A stretch of DNA of 7,149 nucleotides from Candidatus Eiseniibacteriota bacterium (GCA_016928935.1 JAFGJU010000019.1:1-7149); one strand, 5' to 3'. Shown: positions 1-6,792, counted from the stretch's first letter. Numbers and translations are program-made. The notes: generated by a model not told the origin, from the sequence alone.

Positions 1-1
1 G

Positions 2-43
2 CTGAACGACGACCTGACCCTGGTAGTGCTGCGGGCCAGGTAG
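2..43 (+). CDS. C-terminal end of a probable SpoIIE/RsbU-type PP2C serine phosphatase (partial)
   Basis: Only the last 13 codons are in the window, reading LNDDLTLVVLRAR and ending at a TAG at 41-43. A DD(L/M/I)T(L/V)VV(L/V)R ending is typical of PPM/SpoIIE-family phosphatases such as RsbU and SpoIIE, where the first Asp pair lies in the last metal-binding motif just before the C-terminus. These proteins dephosphorylate anti-anti-sigma factors or act as stage II sporulation phosphatases. The gene runs toward gdhA, and the two stop codons are only 24 bp apart with no clear terminator between them. The call rests on this one motif. Most of the protein lies outside the window, so which subtype it is and what sensor domain it carries cannot be told. 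Confidence 0.6.
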   Translation: MNDDLTLVVLRAR

Positions 44-67
44 AACCGCGACGGGGCGCCGGCGGGC

Positions 68-1354
68 CTACTCCTTCGCCTCAGGGGCGAGGCACATGTA
101 GCTCTGCAGCCATCCCCTCACCCTCATCGCCTCGGCAACTCTGCCAACTGCGACTACGTACGCGGCCGTCCTGTTGTCCACCTTCTGGGCTCTGGCCGTG
201 GCCACGGTCTCGTGGAAGGCCGCGAGCATCTTCCTTTCAAGCTCTCGGTGGACCTGCGCGTCGTCCCACTTGAGACCTGTGACGTTCTGCACCCACTCGA
301 AGTGCGACACGGTGACGCCGCCGGCGTTGCACAGCAGGTCGGGCACGACGAACACTCCCTTCTCGAACAGTATCCTGTCGGCCTCGGGAGTGGTCGGGCC
401 GTTGGCCGCCTCAGCAACTATCTTGGCCTTGACGCGCCCCGCGTTGGCCCCGGTGATGACGGACTCCAGCGCGGCGGGCCAGAGCACGTCCACGTCCAGC
501 TCCAGAATCGCTTCGTTGGTGATGGGCTCAGCGCCGGGGAAACCCGTCACTGAGCCGGTCTTCTGCCTGTGCCTCATGACCGCGTGCGGGTCCAGGCCCT
601 GGGCGGAGTATATGCCGCCGTAGACGTCGCTCACCGCCACTATGTCCGAACCCAGAATGTCCTTGGAGAGCATGGCGGCGAATCCGCCCACGTTGCCGAA
701 GCCCTGGATCGCGACCCTGGACTGCGCGGGGTCCAAGCCGAGCTGTCTGGAGGCTTCTCGCACAACGACTACTCCCCCCCTAGCAGTGGCGTCCTCGCGC
801 CCCACGGAGCCCCCCACGCTCAGCGGTTTTCCCGTTACCACGCCTGGAACAGGATAGCCCACGTGCTTGCTGTACTCGTCCATCATCCAGGACATGACCT
901 GGGGATTGGTGAAGATGTCGGGAGCCGGGATGTCCCTTTCGGGGCCGATGATCCGCCACACCTCGTTGATGTAAGCGCGGGAGAGCCGTTCGAGCTCGGA
1001 CGGAGACATCAGGCTGGGGTCACATATCACGCCCCCCTTGCCGCCGCCGAACGGAAGGTCCAGGAGGGCCGTCTTCCAGGTCATCCACGCCGCGAGCGCA
1101 CGCACGGCGTCTATCGTTTCAGACGGATGAAACCGAATACCGCCCTTGCACGGGCCGCGGGCGTCGTTGTGTTGGACTCTGAAGCCCTTGAAGACCCTGA
1201 CGGTGCCGTCGTCCATTCTGACGGGCAAGGACACGTGAAGCTCGCGCCGCGGCTCCCTCAGCAAGGAGTGCAGGCCGGGGTCGAGTTTCATGTGCGCCGC
1301 CACGTGGTCAAGCTGGGCCTGTGCGATCGCGAACGGGTTGAGTGTCTCCGTCAT
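68..1354 (-). CDS. gdhA: Glu/Leu/Phe/Val-family glutamate dehydrogenase
   Basis: This 428-residue protein has the normal length of hexameric bacterial GDH and catalyses reversible oxidative deamination of L-glutamate to 2-oxoglutarate and ammonia with NAD(P). The glutamate-site motif GPCKGGIRF gives Lys70, Lys94 follows in TWKTALLD, the catalytic loop PFGGGKGG gives Lys106, and DIPAPD gives the conserved acid Asp146. The Rossmann loop GFGNVG is at 218-223, with VSD (Ser242-Asp243) at the end of the second strand. NAD versus NADP preference is not decided by this. The C-terminal part has the expected AEAANGPTT and PDLLCNAGGVTVS motifs. The ATG at 1354 is preferred over an in-frame TTG at 1375 because AAGGGGG lies 7 nt upstream of the ATG, and the TTG has no ribosome binding site. 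A promoter of its own lies just upstream, so it is probably transcribed apart from the redox operon. No defect is visible. Confidence 0.96.
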   Translation of the reverse strand: MTETLNPFAIAQAQLDHVAAHMKLDPGLHSLLREPRRELHVSLPVRMDDGTVRVFKGFRVQHNDARGPCKGGIRFHPSETIDAVRALAAWMTWKTALLDLPFGGGKGGVICDPSLMSPSELERLSRAYINEVWRIIGPERDIPAPDIFTNPQVMSWMMDEYSKHVGYPVPGVVTGKPLSVGGSVGREDATARGGVVVVREASRQLGLDPAQSRVAIQGFGNVGGFAAMLSKDILGSDIVAVSDVYGGIYSAQGLDPHAVMRHRQKTGSVTGFPGAEPITNEAILELDVDVLWPAALESVITGANAGRVKAKIVAEAANGPTTPEADRILFEKGVFVVPDLLCNAGGVTVSHFEWVQNVTGLKWDDAQVHRELERKMLAAFHETVATARAQKVDNRTAAYVVAVGRVAEAMRVRGWLQSYMCLAPEAKE

Positions 1355-1361
1355 TTTCCGG

Positions 1362-1368
1362 CCCCCTT
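1362..1368 (-). promoter_or_regulatory. Ribosome binding site of gdhA (decides the start)
   Basis: The minus strand reads AAGGGGG, then 7 nt, then the ATG at 1354-1352. This spacing picks the ATG over the TTG at 1375, giving 428 rather than 435 residues. Confidence 0.75.
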
Positions 1369-1405
1369 CGGTCAAGAAGCAGGCAAACCCCCCATCGGGC
1401 TCGGG

Positions 1406-1434
1406 ATTCTTTCACCGGGGGCGGGTACTGTCAA
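1406..1434 (-). promoter_or_regulatory. Sigma-70/SigA-type promoter of gdhA
   Basis: On the minus strand a perfect -35 box TTGACA (1434-1429) is followed by a 17-bp spacer and a -10 box AAGAAT (1411-1406, four of six consensus bases). Transcription would start near 1399, giving a leader of about 45 nt before the ATG at 1354. The spacer is very GC-rich. The perfect -35 with a poor -10 could mean an activator or a weak basal level. It separates gdhA expression from the upstream three-gene operon. Confidence 0.7.
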
Positions 1435-1443
1435 GCGCATTCG

Positions 1444-1460
1444 GGCCCGCCCGGGCGGCC
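1444..1460. promoter_or_regulatory. GC-rich palindrome just upstream of the gdhA -35 box
   Basis: CCGCCCGGGCGG at 1447-1458 is a perfect 12-bp palindrome. Allowing one bulged base at 1446 it extends by two more pairs (1444-1445 with 1459-1460). It sits 10-13 bp upstream of the gdhA -35 box, a place where a dimeric regulator could bind. It could equally be part of the 3' end of the upstream operon transcript, but no T-run follows it on the minus strand, so it is not a standard intrinsic terminator. In such GC-rich DNA a chance palindrome is possible. Confidence 0.3.
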
Positions 1461-1510
1461 TCCGCGGGCACGGGACGAAAGCGCAGTCGCTGCGTGGGGT
1501 GAGCTGACTC

Positions 1511-1533
1511 GGCCGGAAGGGGACGACCCGGCC
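1511..1533 (-). terminator. Weak hairpin directly after the operon's last stop codon
   Basis: GGCCGG (1511-1516) and CCGGCC (1528-1533) form a 6-bp GC stem with an 11-nt loop, starting immediately after the TAG of the DAO-family gene on the minus strand. No U-tract follows. It could stabilise the 3' end or help termination. A second short stem CGCAG/CTGCG with a 3-nt loop (1482-1494) follows, then CTTTCG. Neither is a convincing intrinsic terminator. Confidence 0.25.
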
Positions 1534-2697
1534 CTACTTCAGAGCCTCGACCTTTGTCGCCCCGAAGTCGCGGTGAAAGCCGACCGTCTCAAACACATCG
1601 TCTTCCATGAGCGGCTTGCCCGTCGTGATCAGGCTCGCCATGTTTCTGCCTACGCCCGGACCCATCATGAAACCCTGGCCGCAGGTGCCCACCGCGAGGA
1701 ACATGCCGTCCTGCTCCGGCACTCTTCCCAGGATGGGGACTCCATCCGGGGTCATGGGATACAGGCCTCTCCAGGTCCTTCTTATGAGGAGGTTCCTGAG
1801 CCTGGGGATGAGCTCGATGAGCCGCCTGGCGATGACGGGCATGAACTCCGAGGTGCTGTTCCTGTCGGTTCCAAGGATGGCCGGCGCGGGTGTGTAGCAG
1901 AATATCAGCTGCCCTTCAGACCTCTGGCCGAAGTAGAAGTTGGCGCTCTTGCCCTCGGGCCCGGGCCTCAGGTCCACCACGAGAGGCCCCAGAAAGTGCT
2001 CCACCGCGGCCGATATGCCGCCCTCGTGGCTGTCCGGCGTCACGGGCACATCGAGCCCGGTCAGACGGCCGACTTCCCTGGCTCGGGCGCCGGCCGCGTT
2101 CACGACGACGGGGCTCGAGTAGGCGCCCTTCTGAGTGCGAAGCCCGGTTATCTTGCTGTCGCTCCGCGTAATCTCCGTCACTTCCTCGTTGAAGGCGAAC
2201 TTCACCCCGCGGGCCAACGACAGCGCGTGGTACGAGGCGGACACCAGGAGGGGCGAAACCTGGCCGTCGTCCGGCGAGTAAGTGCCTCCTCTGAGTCCGT
2301 CCGGGTTTATTCCGGGCACGAGCTCGCGAATGCTGTCGGCGTCCACCCAGTCTATCTTGAGCTCGAACTTCCTCTGGACGGGAAGAAGGTCTTTGAGAGA
2401 GGCCTCGTCCGACTCGCGGTACACCGCAAAGCAGTAACCACCCTTTTTCCACTCCACGTCGAAGCCGTGCTCTTCCTTCCAGGACGAGAATACTCTGAGG
2501 CTCTCCATACACAGCCTTATCTTGGCGGGCTGTGAATGCGTGGCCCTGGCGCCGCCTATGGCGGCCTTGTTCTCACCCTGCCCCGCTGACGGGTTCTTGT
2601 CAACCACAAGCACTTTGAGTCCTTCAACGGCGAGGTAGTAAGCGCACGGGAGGCCCGCGCTGCCGGCACCTATCACTATGGCGTCGAAGTTGTTCAA
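1534..2697 (-). CDS. FAD-dependent amine/amino-acid dehydrogenase, DAO family (HcnC / proline dehydrogenase beta type)
   Basis: This 387-residue soluble flavoprotein begins with the FAD dinucleotide fold AIVIGAGSAGL (GxGxxG at 10-15, acidic Asp33 at the end of the second strand). It continues with the DAO-family signatures SPDDGQVSP (141-149), VVNAAGARA (198-206), a WRGLYPMTPDGVPILG region (309-324) and the C-terminal FAD motif GTCGQGFMMGPGVG (337-350). Members oxidise the C-N bond of amino or imino acids: sarcosine, glycine in HcnC, D-hydroxyproline, or L-proline in archaeal multi-subunit PDH. The length and its position after an HcnA/HcnB-like partner favour a dehydrogenase passing electrons to that partner over an oxygen-using oxidase. 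The start is a TTG with AGGAG 10 nt upstream, where the AGGAG overlaps the previous gene's TAG. Only 13 nt separate the two genes, so they are co-transcribed and probably coupled. The substrate is not identifiable. Confidence 0.88.
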   Translation of the reverse strand: MNNFDAIVIGAGSAGLPCAYYLAVEGLKVLVVDKNPSAGQGENKAAIGGARATHSQPAKIRLCMESLRVFSSWKEEHGFDVEWKKGGYCFAVYRESDEASLKDLLPVQRKFELKIDWVDADSIRELVPGINPDGLRGGTYSPDDGQVSPLLVSASYHALSLARGVKFAFNEEVTEITRSDSKITGLRTQKGAYSSPVVVNAAGARAREVGRLTGLDVPVTPDSHEGGISAAVEHFLGPLVVDLRPGPEGKSANFYFGQRSEGQLIFCYTPAPAILGTDRNSTSEFMPVIARRLIELIPRLRNLLIRRTWRGLYPMTPDGVPILGRVPEQDGMFLAVGTCGQGFMMGPGVGRNMASLITTGKPLMEDDVFETVGFHRDFGATKVEALK

Positions 2698-2707
2698 CGG
2701 AGATCGT

Positions 2708-2712
2708 CTCCT
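2708..2712 (-). promoter_or_regulatory. Ribosome binding site of the DAO-family gene, overlapping the upstream stop codon
   Basis: The minus strand reads TAGGAGAC: the TAG stop of the upstream gene (2713-2711) shares bases with AGGAG (2712-2708). A 10-nt spacer leads to the TTG start at 2697-2695. This supports the TTG start and suggests coupled translation. Confidence 0.65.
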
Positions 2713-4795
2713 AATCGGAATCGCAGCCGCTCAGCGCCGAGAGCGGCAGCTCCGCCTCAAACGGCCGAGCCGAGAACTGAGTCACCTCGGAAAGCTCTAT
2801 CCCCTCTTCCCTGCAGATGCCCAGTATGAGCTCGCGGCAGGTCTTCCCGCCGCATGCACCCATGCCGGTCCTCAGCGTCGCCTTGAGGTGGTTCATGTCG
2901 CGCACGCCGGCTCTGAGCTGCTCGACTATCTGAGACTTCCTCACGCGCTCACACCGGCAGATTATCGGGTCGGCCTCAGGCGCCGCCTCTCCCGCGCCCT
3001 TCTCTTCCACCCCGGCGGGCTCTTCCGGCGCCTGCGTCCTGATGCCGGCCACCTTCGTGGCGTCGGAGTAGGGCACTTCCAGGAGCATCAGCCTGCACTT
3101 CACCTGGACCGAAGTGTCCTTGAAGGCCACGACCTTGCCGCGGCCCACCGGGTTCCCAAGGAAGTCGGCCGTCTCCACTTCTTGCCCGGTCGTCACCAGG
3201 CCGTCGGACAGCTCGTAAGGCAGGGTGAGCAGCGCCAGCTTCTCCTCGGGGTCGTAGTCAAGCTCCACAAGTGTGATGGCCAGCCCCGGGCAGGCGGCCA
3301 CGCACCTGGCGCAGCCCAGACACTCTCCTCGGAACTCGGGCACTCCGGTGATGGACCCCGCGCGTATCACTATGGACTTCTTGGGACAAACCTTGGTGCA
3401 GGGGTCGCACGGAATCTCCTGGACACATCTCACGACTGGAAACTTGGAAGGAAGCGGGGACGAGAGCGCGTGTTCGAACGTGCGGCCGGGCTTGCTGCGC
3501 AGCAAGGCCGCGAGCTCGTCCCACTCCGGCGGTATGTCGCACTCGAGCCCCAGAGAGCGCGCTATCTTGCGGCCGACCATCTTGCCGCTGAAGATGGCGG
3601 CGCTGGCCTCCGCTATCTCTTCCGAGTCACCGGCGGCGTAGACTTCCATTCCGAACTGCCGTGCCTGCTTGTAAAGCTCGTCTATCGGAGAAAGGCCCAC
3701 CGCTATGAGCACGGTGTCCACCGCGAACGACTTCTCGGTGCCGGCCAGGGGCTTGAACTTCTTGTCGCATTCCGCAATCGTGACGCGTTCCACGTGCTCG
3801 CGGCCTTCCACCCGGACTACCGTGTGAGACGTGTACACGGGGACCCCGAGCCTCATTATCTTGTCCTTGTGGACCTTGTATCCGGAGCATTCCGGAAGCG
3901 CCTCGCAGAGACCCACCACCCGTATGCCCGCCTGCAACGCGTGGTAGCTCCCGATGAGACCGACGTTGCCGCCGCCCACCACGAACAGCCTCTCCGAGGG
4001 CCTCACCAAGTCCCTGTTGGCCAGAGTCTGGAATGCGCCGGCGCCGTACACTCCGGGCAGGTCGCATCCAGGAAACGGCAGTGTCTTTTCGCGGGCACCG
4101 CACGCCACGAGGACGACGTCCGGCTCCACGAGCTCGTACTTGCCCGCCCGCAGCACACCCACCTTCCTGTCGGAGAACACTGCCACGGCGGCCGCCTGGA
4201 CCCACACTTCGACGCTCTTCAGTCCGGACACCTCGCCGCGCAGGTGCTCGGCTATTCTGATGCCTCGCGTGCCGGCCCAGCAATCGCTCTTGGAACCGAA
4301 GAAGGAATGCGTCTGGAGCGTCAGCTTGCCGCCCAACTCCGGCTTGTCGTCCACGAGGAGCACCTGGACGCCCAGCTTGCCCAGCTCGATGGCGGCGCAG
4401 ACCCCGGCGGGCCCTCCGCCTATGACGAGGACTCTGGTCTTGTGGACCGGTATTTCTCTGAAAGTGCTCGGGTCGTCTTCGCACGGCAGGGCCGGTATGC
4501 CCTCGCAGCTCCGCACGTCCATCCCCTCCCGCACCAGGGTCATGCACGCCTTCACGGGCACGCCGTCGGCCAGGACGAGACACTGAGAGCACTGCCCGTT
4601 CACGCAGAAGATGCCCTGCGGGCTGCCGTCCCGGTAGTGGTGTCCGAACACGTGGATGCCGTGTGCGAACACGGCGGAGGAGATTACTTCACCTTCCTTG
4701 GCCAGGAGCCGCCTGCCGTTGAAGGTGAAGGGGACGTCGCGGCGCTCGACGACGTCTATGACGGGGTGGCCGGAAATTCTCGCGGAAGAATCCAT
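2711..4795 (-). CDS. Fused [2Fe-2S]/FAD-NAD(P)/2x[4Fe-4S]/BFD oxidoreductase (HcnA-HcnB-like with ferredoxin insert)
   Basis: This 694-residue cytoplasmic protein joins parts that are usually separate subunits. Residues about 10-100 are a Fer2_4 [2Fe-2S] domain (Cys64, 69, 72, 84, as C-x4-C-x2-C-x11-C), as in HcnA and the N-terminus of SoxA. Residues about 118-420 are a two-Rossmann disulfide-reductase-like flavoprotein (FAD loop GGGPAG 126-131, second nucleotide loop GGGNVG 274-279, AAGD at 387-390), as in HcnB. Residues 455-510 are a ferredoxin insert with eight Cys (457, 463, 466, 470 and 492, 495, 498, 502) for two [4Fe-4S] clusters. A beta-rich stretch and an Ala/Glu/Pro linker (about 586-608) lead to a BFD-like [2Fe-2S] domain (Cys613, 615, 648, 653). 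It likely carries electrons from the DAO-family subunit to NAD(P) or another Fe-S partner. The ATG is one base after the preceding stop (TGAcATG). AGGGG lies 14 nt upstream, so re-initiation is likely. Confidence 0.87.
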   Translation of the reverse strand: MDSSARISGHPVIDVVERRDVPFTFNGRRLLAKEGEVISSAVFAHGIHVFGHHYRDGSPQGIFCVNGQCSQCLVLADGVPVKACMTLVREGMDVRSCEGIPALPCEDDPSTFREIPVHKTRVLVIGGGPAGVCAAIELGKLGVQVLLVDDKPELGGKLTLQTHSFFGSKSDCWAGTRGIRIAEHLRGEVSGLKSVEVWVQAAAVAVFSDRKVGVLRAGKYELVEPDVVLVACGAREKTLPFPGCDLPGVYGAGAFQTLANRDLVRPSERLFVVGGGNVGLIGSYHALQAGIRVVGLCEALPECSGYKVHKDKIMRLGVPVYTSHTVVRVEGREHVERVTIAECDKKFKPLAGTEKSFAVDTVLIAVGLSPIDELYKQARQFGMEVYAAGDSEEIAEASAAIFSGKMVGRKIARSLGLECDIPPEWDELAALLRSKPGRTFEHALSSPLPSKFPVVRCVQEIPCDPCTKVCPKKSIVIRAGSITGVPEFRGECLGCARCVAACPGLAITLVELDYDPEEKLALLTLPYELSDGLVTTGQEVETADFLGNPVGRGKVVAFKDTSVQVKCRLMLLEVPYSDATKVAGIRTQAPEEPAGVEEKGAGEAAPEADPIICRCERVRKSQIVEQLRAGVRDMNHLKATLRTGMGACGGKTCRELILGICREEGIELSEVTQFSARPFEAELPLSALSGCDSD

Positions 4796-4796
4796 G

Positions 4797-6773
4797 TCAG
4801 GCGGTCTTGCCCCTCTCCTGGGCCAGCTGCTCCTCCAGCTCGCGGAAGATGTGCTTCTCCGTGAAGTACTTCTGCTGCATGGCGCCCGAGGGACACATCG
4901 CGGCGCACGTACCGCACCCCTTGCACTCTTTCTCGTTCACGCTGGCCACCAGTGCGTTTCGGTCCTTCCGGTAGCTCACTCGGGGAGCGGCGTAGAGACA
5001 GACCGCTTCGCAGGTCCCGCAGCCGCGGCACATCTCTTCGTTGACCGTGCACACCACGTTCACCAGTCTGCCCTCGACCGGACCCGGACCAGCGGCGTCG
5101 CCCGCGGGCGGCGTGAGCACGGCCTCAGCGCCGTCGAGTGCTATCCGCATGTCGTGCGGGACCCTCACAACGACCGGCGGCGCGTCGCCGTTCGAACCGG
5201 CGAACACCATGACTTCTTTCTTGCATTCCTGTATGCAGAGCCTGCACTCGTGGCACGGCCCACAGCGCATACACCTGAGCGCCTCTTCCATGGCCGAGAG
5301 CTCGTCGTAACCGAGCTCCACCTCCTCAAAATTGTGCTTGAGGTCCGCGACCTTGCGCTTCCGGACGGGCCTCCTCTTCATCGGAGCGGGCTTGGGCATT
5401 TTGAGCTGGTACTCCCTGGGGCCGGCCGTGAGTCCAGTGGACGGCAGGACCAGCTTTTCACCGCTCAGATAGCTGTGTATCCCGGCCGCGGACCTGTGGC
5501 CGGCGGCTATGGCCTCCACCACGGTGGCAGGGCCCGTGACCGCGTCGCCCGCCGCGAACACTCCCGGCATCGAGCAAGCCAGCGTCCTCTCGTCCGCCTG
5601 CAGCGTTCCCCACGACGTCAGCTTGAGCTCTTTCATCTGTTCGGCGAACTTGAGGTCGGGCTTCTGGCCGATTGCGCTTATGATGTGGTCTGTCTCGACC
5701 GTGTATTCGGAGCCTTCGATGGGCACGGGTCGCCTTCTGCCGCTAGAGTCGGGCTCGCCGAGGCGCATTTTCTGAAGCCTCATCGCGGCGACCCTGCCGT
5801 CCTTGGCGACGACCTCCACCGGAGCGACCAGCATATTGACCTCGACGCCCTCGTGCTTCGCCTCTTCCACCTCGGACGCGGCGGCGGGCATCTCCTTCTC
5901 AGTACGCCTGTAGTAGATGGCCACCGAGTCAGCGCCCATTCTGACCGCTGCCCTGGCCGAGTCGACGGCGGAGTTGCCGCCTCCTATCACCGCCACCCTG
6001 CCCTTCAGGTCCGGATGCTTGCCCTCGTTCACCCGGTTGAGAAACGCGATGCAGTCGTAGACGCCCTCCGTGTCCTCTCCCTTCGCCCCCAGCTTCTGGC
6101 TCTTCCAGGCGCCCACCGCAAGCAGTACTGCCTTGTAGCCGTCTGCCTTGAGCGACTCGAGCGTGACGTCCTTTCCGAACGTGACTCCGGTCTTGATGTC
6201 CACTCCCAGGTCCTGGATCGCCTTGATCTCCAGCGAGACTATCCTCCTGGGAAGCCTGAAGGTCGGTATGCCACCCACCATCATTCCGCCCGGTTTGTCC
6301 AGGGCCTCGAACACCGTGACGGGGTAGCCCTTGAGCACTAGGTCTCGCGCGGCAGTCAGGCCGGCCGGACCGCCGCCTACGACCGCGACCTTCTCCTTGC
6401 GCCACGGCGTGACGCGCTCGGGCGTCGGGATTCCCCTTCTCAGCTCGTAGTCCGCTGCGAATCGCTTGAGCCAGGCGATGGCCACCGGTTCGTCGTGCTC
6501 GGCCCGGTTGCACTTCTGCTCGCAGGGATGGGTGCAAACGCGGCCGCAGATACCCGGAAATGGGTTGGGTTCCCTGGCCACGTCCAGCGCCTCCTGGAAC
6601 CTGCCGGTGGCTATGAGAGACACGTATGCCTTGACGTTGGTTCCGATGGGACAGGCCTGGCTGCAGGGAGACGGTTCAACAAGCTCCGCGCAACTCGCGC
6701 CCACGGATGCCACGGGCGTGAAACAGATCTTGGAGGGTCTTTCGGAGGCCGACTGTGCGGGGTTCGTGCTCAT
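4797..6773 (-). CDS. GltD/NfnB-like NAD(P)H flavoprotein with extra Fe-S domains and an HdrA-like dicluster tail
   Basis: First gene of the operon, 658 residues, against about 460-490 for plain GltD/NfnB. The N-terminal helical Fe-S domain (about 20-110) has Cys28, 37, 41 and a regular C-x3-C-x3-C-x3-C set (76, 80, 84, 88). The FAD fold VVGGGPAGLTAARDL (131-145), NADPH-type fold VIGGGNSAVD (262-271), YYRRTEKEMPA (287-297) and AAGDAVTGPATVVEAIAAG (407-425) are the hallmarks of this family. A dense six-Cys run follows (501, 504, 507, 510, 513, 517). The C-terminus has two ferredoxin motifs (Cys582, 585, 588, 592 and 617, 620, 623, 627) ending in CKGCGTCAAMCPSGAM plus a YFTEKHIF tail, very like the C-terminus of HdrA. 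No glutamate synthase large subunit is nearby, so a role in NAD(P)H/ferredoxin exchange with the two downstream flavoproteins is more likely than glutamate synthesis. The ATG has AAGGA 7 nt upstream. Confidence 0.88.
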   Translation of the reverse strand: MSTNPAQSASERPSKICFTPVASVGASCAELVEPSPCSQACPIGTNVKAYVSLIATGRFQEALDVAREPNPFPGICGRVCTHPCEQKCNRAEHDEPVAIAWLKRFAADYELRRGIPTPERVTPWRKEKVAVVGGGPAGLTAARDLVLKGYPVTVFEALDKPGGMMVGGIPTFRLPRRIVSLEIKAIQDLGVDIKTGVTFGKDVTLESLKADGYKAVLLAVGAWKSQKLGAKGEDTEGVYDCIAFLNRVNEGKHPDLKGRVAVIGGGNSAVDSARAAVRMGADSVAIYYRRTEKEMPAAASEVEEAKHEGVEVNMLVAPVEVVAKDGRVAAMRLQKMRLGEPDSSGRRRPVPIEGSEYTVETDHIISAIGQKPDLKFAEQMKELKLTSWGTLQADERTLACSMPGVFAAGDAVTGPATVVEAIAAGHRSAAGIHSYLSGEKLVLPSTGLTAGPREYQLKMPKPAPMKRRPVRKRKVADLKHNFEEVELGYDELSAMEEALRCMRCGPCHECRLCIQECKKEVMVFAGSNGDAPPVVVRVPHDMRIALDGAEAVLTPPAGDAAGPGPVEGRLVNVVCTVNEEMCRGCGTCEAVCLYAAPRVSYRKDRNALVASVNEKECKGCGTCAAMCPSGAMQQKYFTEKHIFRELEEQLAQERGKTA

Positions 6774-6780
6774 TCCCAGG

Positions 6781-6785
6781 TCCTT
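6781..6785 (-). promoter_or_regulatory. Ribosome binding site of the first operon gene
   Basis: AAGGA lies 7 nt before the ATG at 6773-6771, inside the purine run AGAGGGGAAGGA (6792-6781). It directly follows the 3' side of the leader hairpin at 6793-6809. Confidence 0.7.
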
Positions 6786-6792
6786 CCCCTCT

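Noticed and set aside
44..67. Bidirectional terminator between the phosphatase tail and gdhA
   Set aside because: The 24-bp gap is GC-rich but has no clear stem with a T-run on either strand. A GCCTC/GAGGC stem at 78-93 lies inside the gdhA coding end and also lacks a T-run.
1355..1375. Upstream TTG start of gdhA adding MTEGGRK
   Set aside because: No Shine-Dalgarno precedes it. The extra codons contain the ribosome binding site of the ATG at 1354.
569..2535. Plus-strand open frames across gdhA and the DAO-family gene (569-1507 and 1342-2535)
   Set aside because: Both are antisense to well-conserved genes and have compositionally biased translations; the second also runs across the gdhA promoter region.
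2678..4864. Plus-strand open frame of 728 codons across the fused oxidoreductase gene
   Set aside because: It mirrors a gene with clear Fe-S and flavin motifs on the other strand. Its translation is low-complexity and His/Arg/Gly-rich with no domain. Long antisense frames are expected in GC-rich coding DNA.
4656..6341. Plus-strand open frame of 561 codons across the GltD/NfnB-like gene
   Set aside because: Antisense shadow with no recognisable motif and no ribosome binding site of note; the minus-strand product has full family signatures.
4797..6773. Straight annotation as glutamate synthase small subunit gltD
   Set aside because: There is no large subunit next to it, the protein is about 170-200 residues too long, and the added C-terminal clusters and flavoprotein neighbours point to another electron-transfer role.
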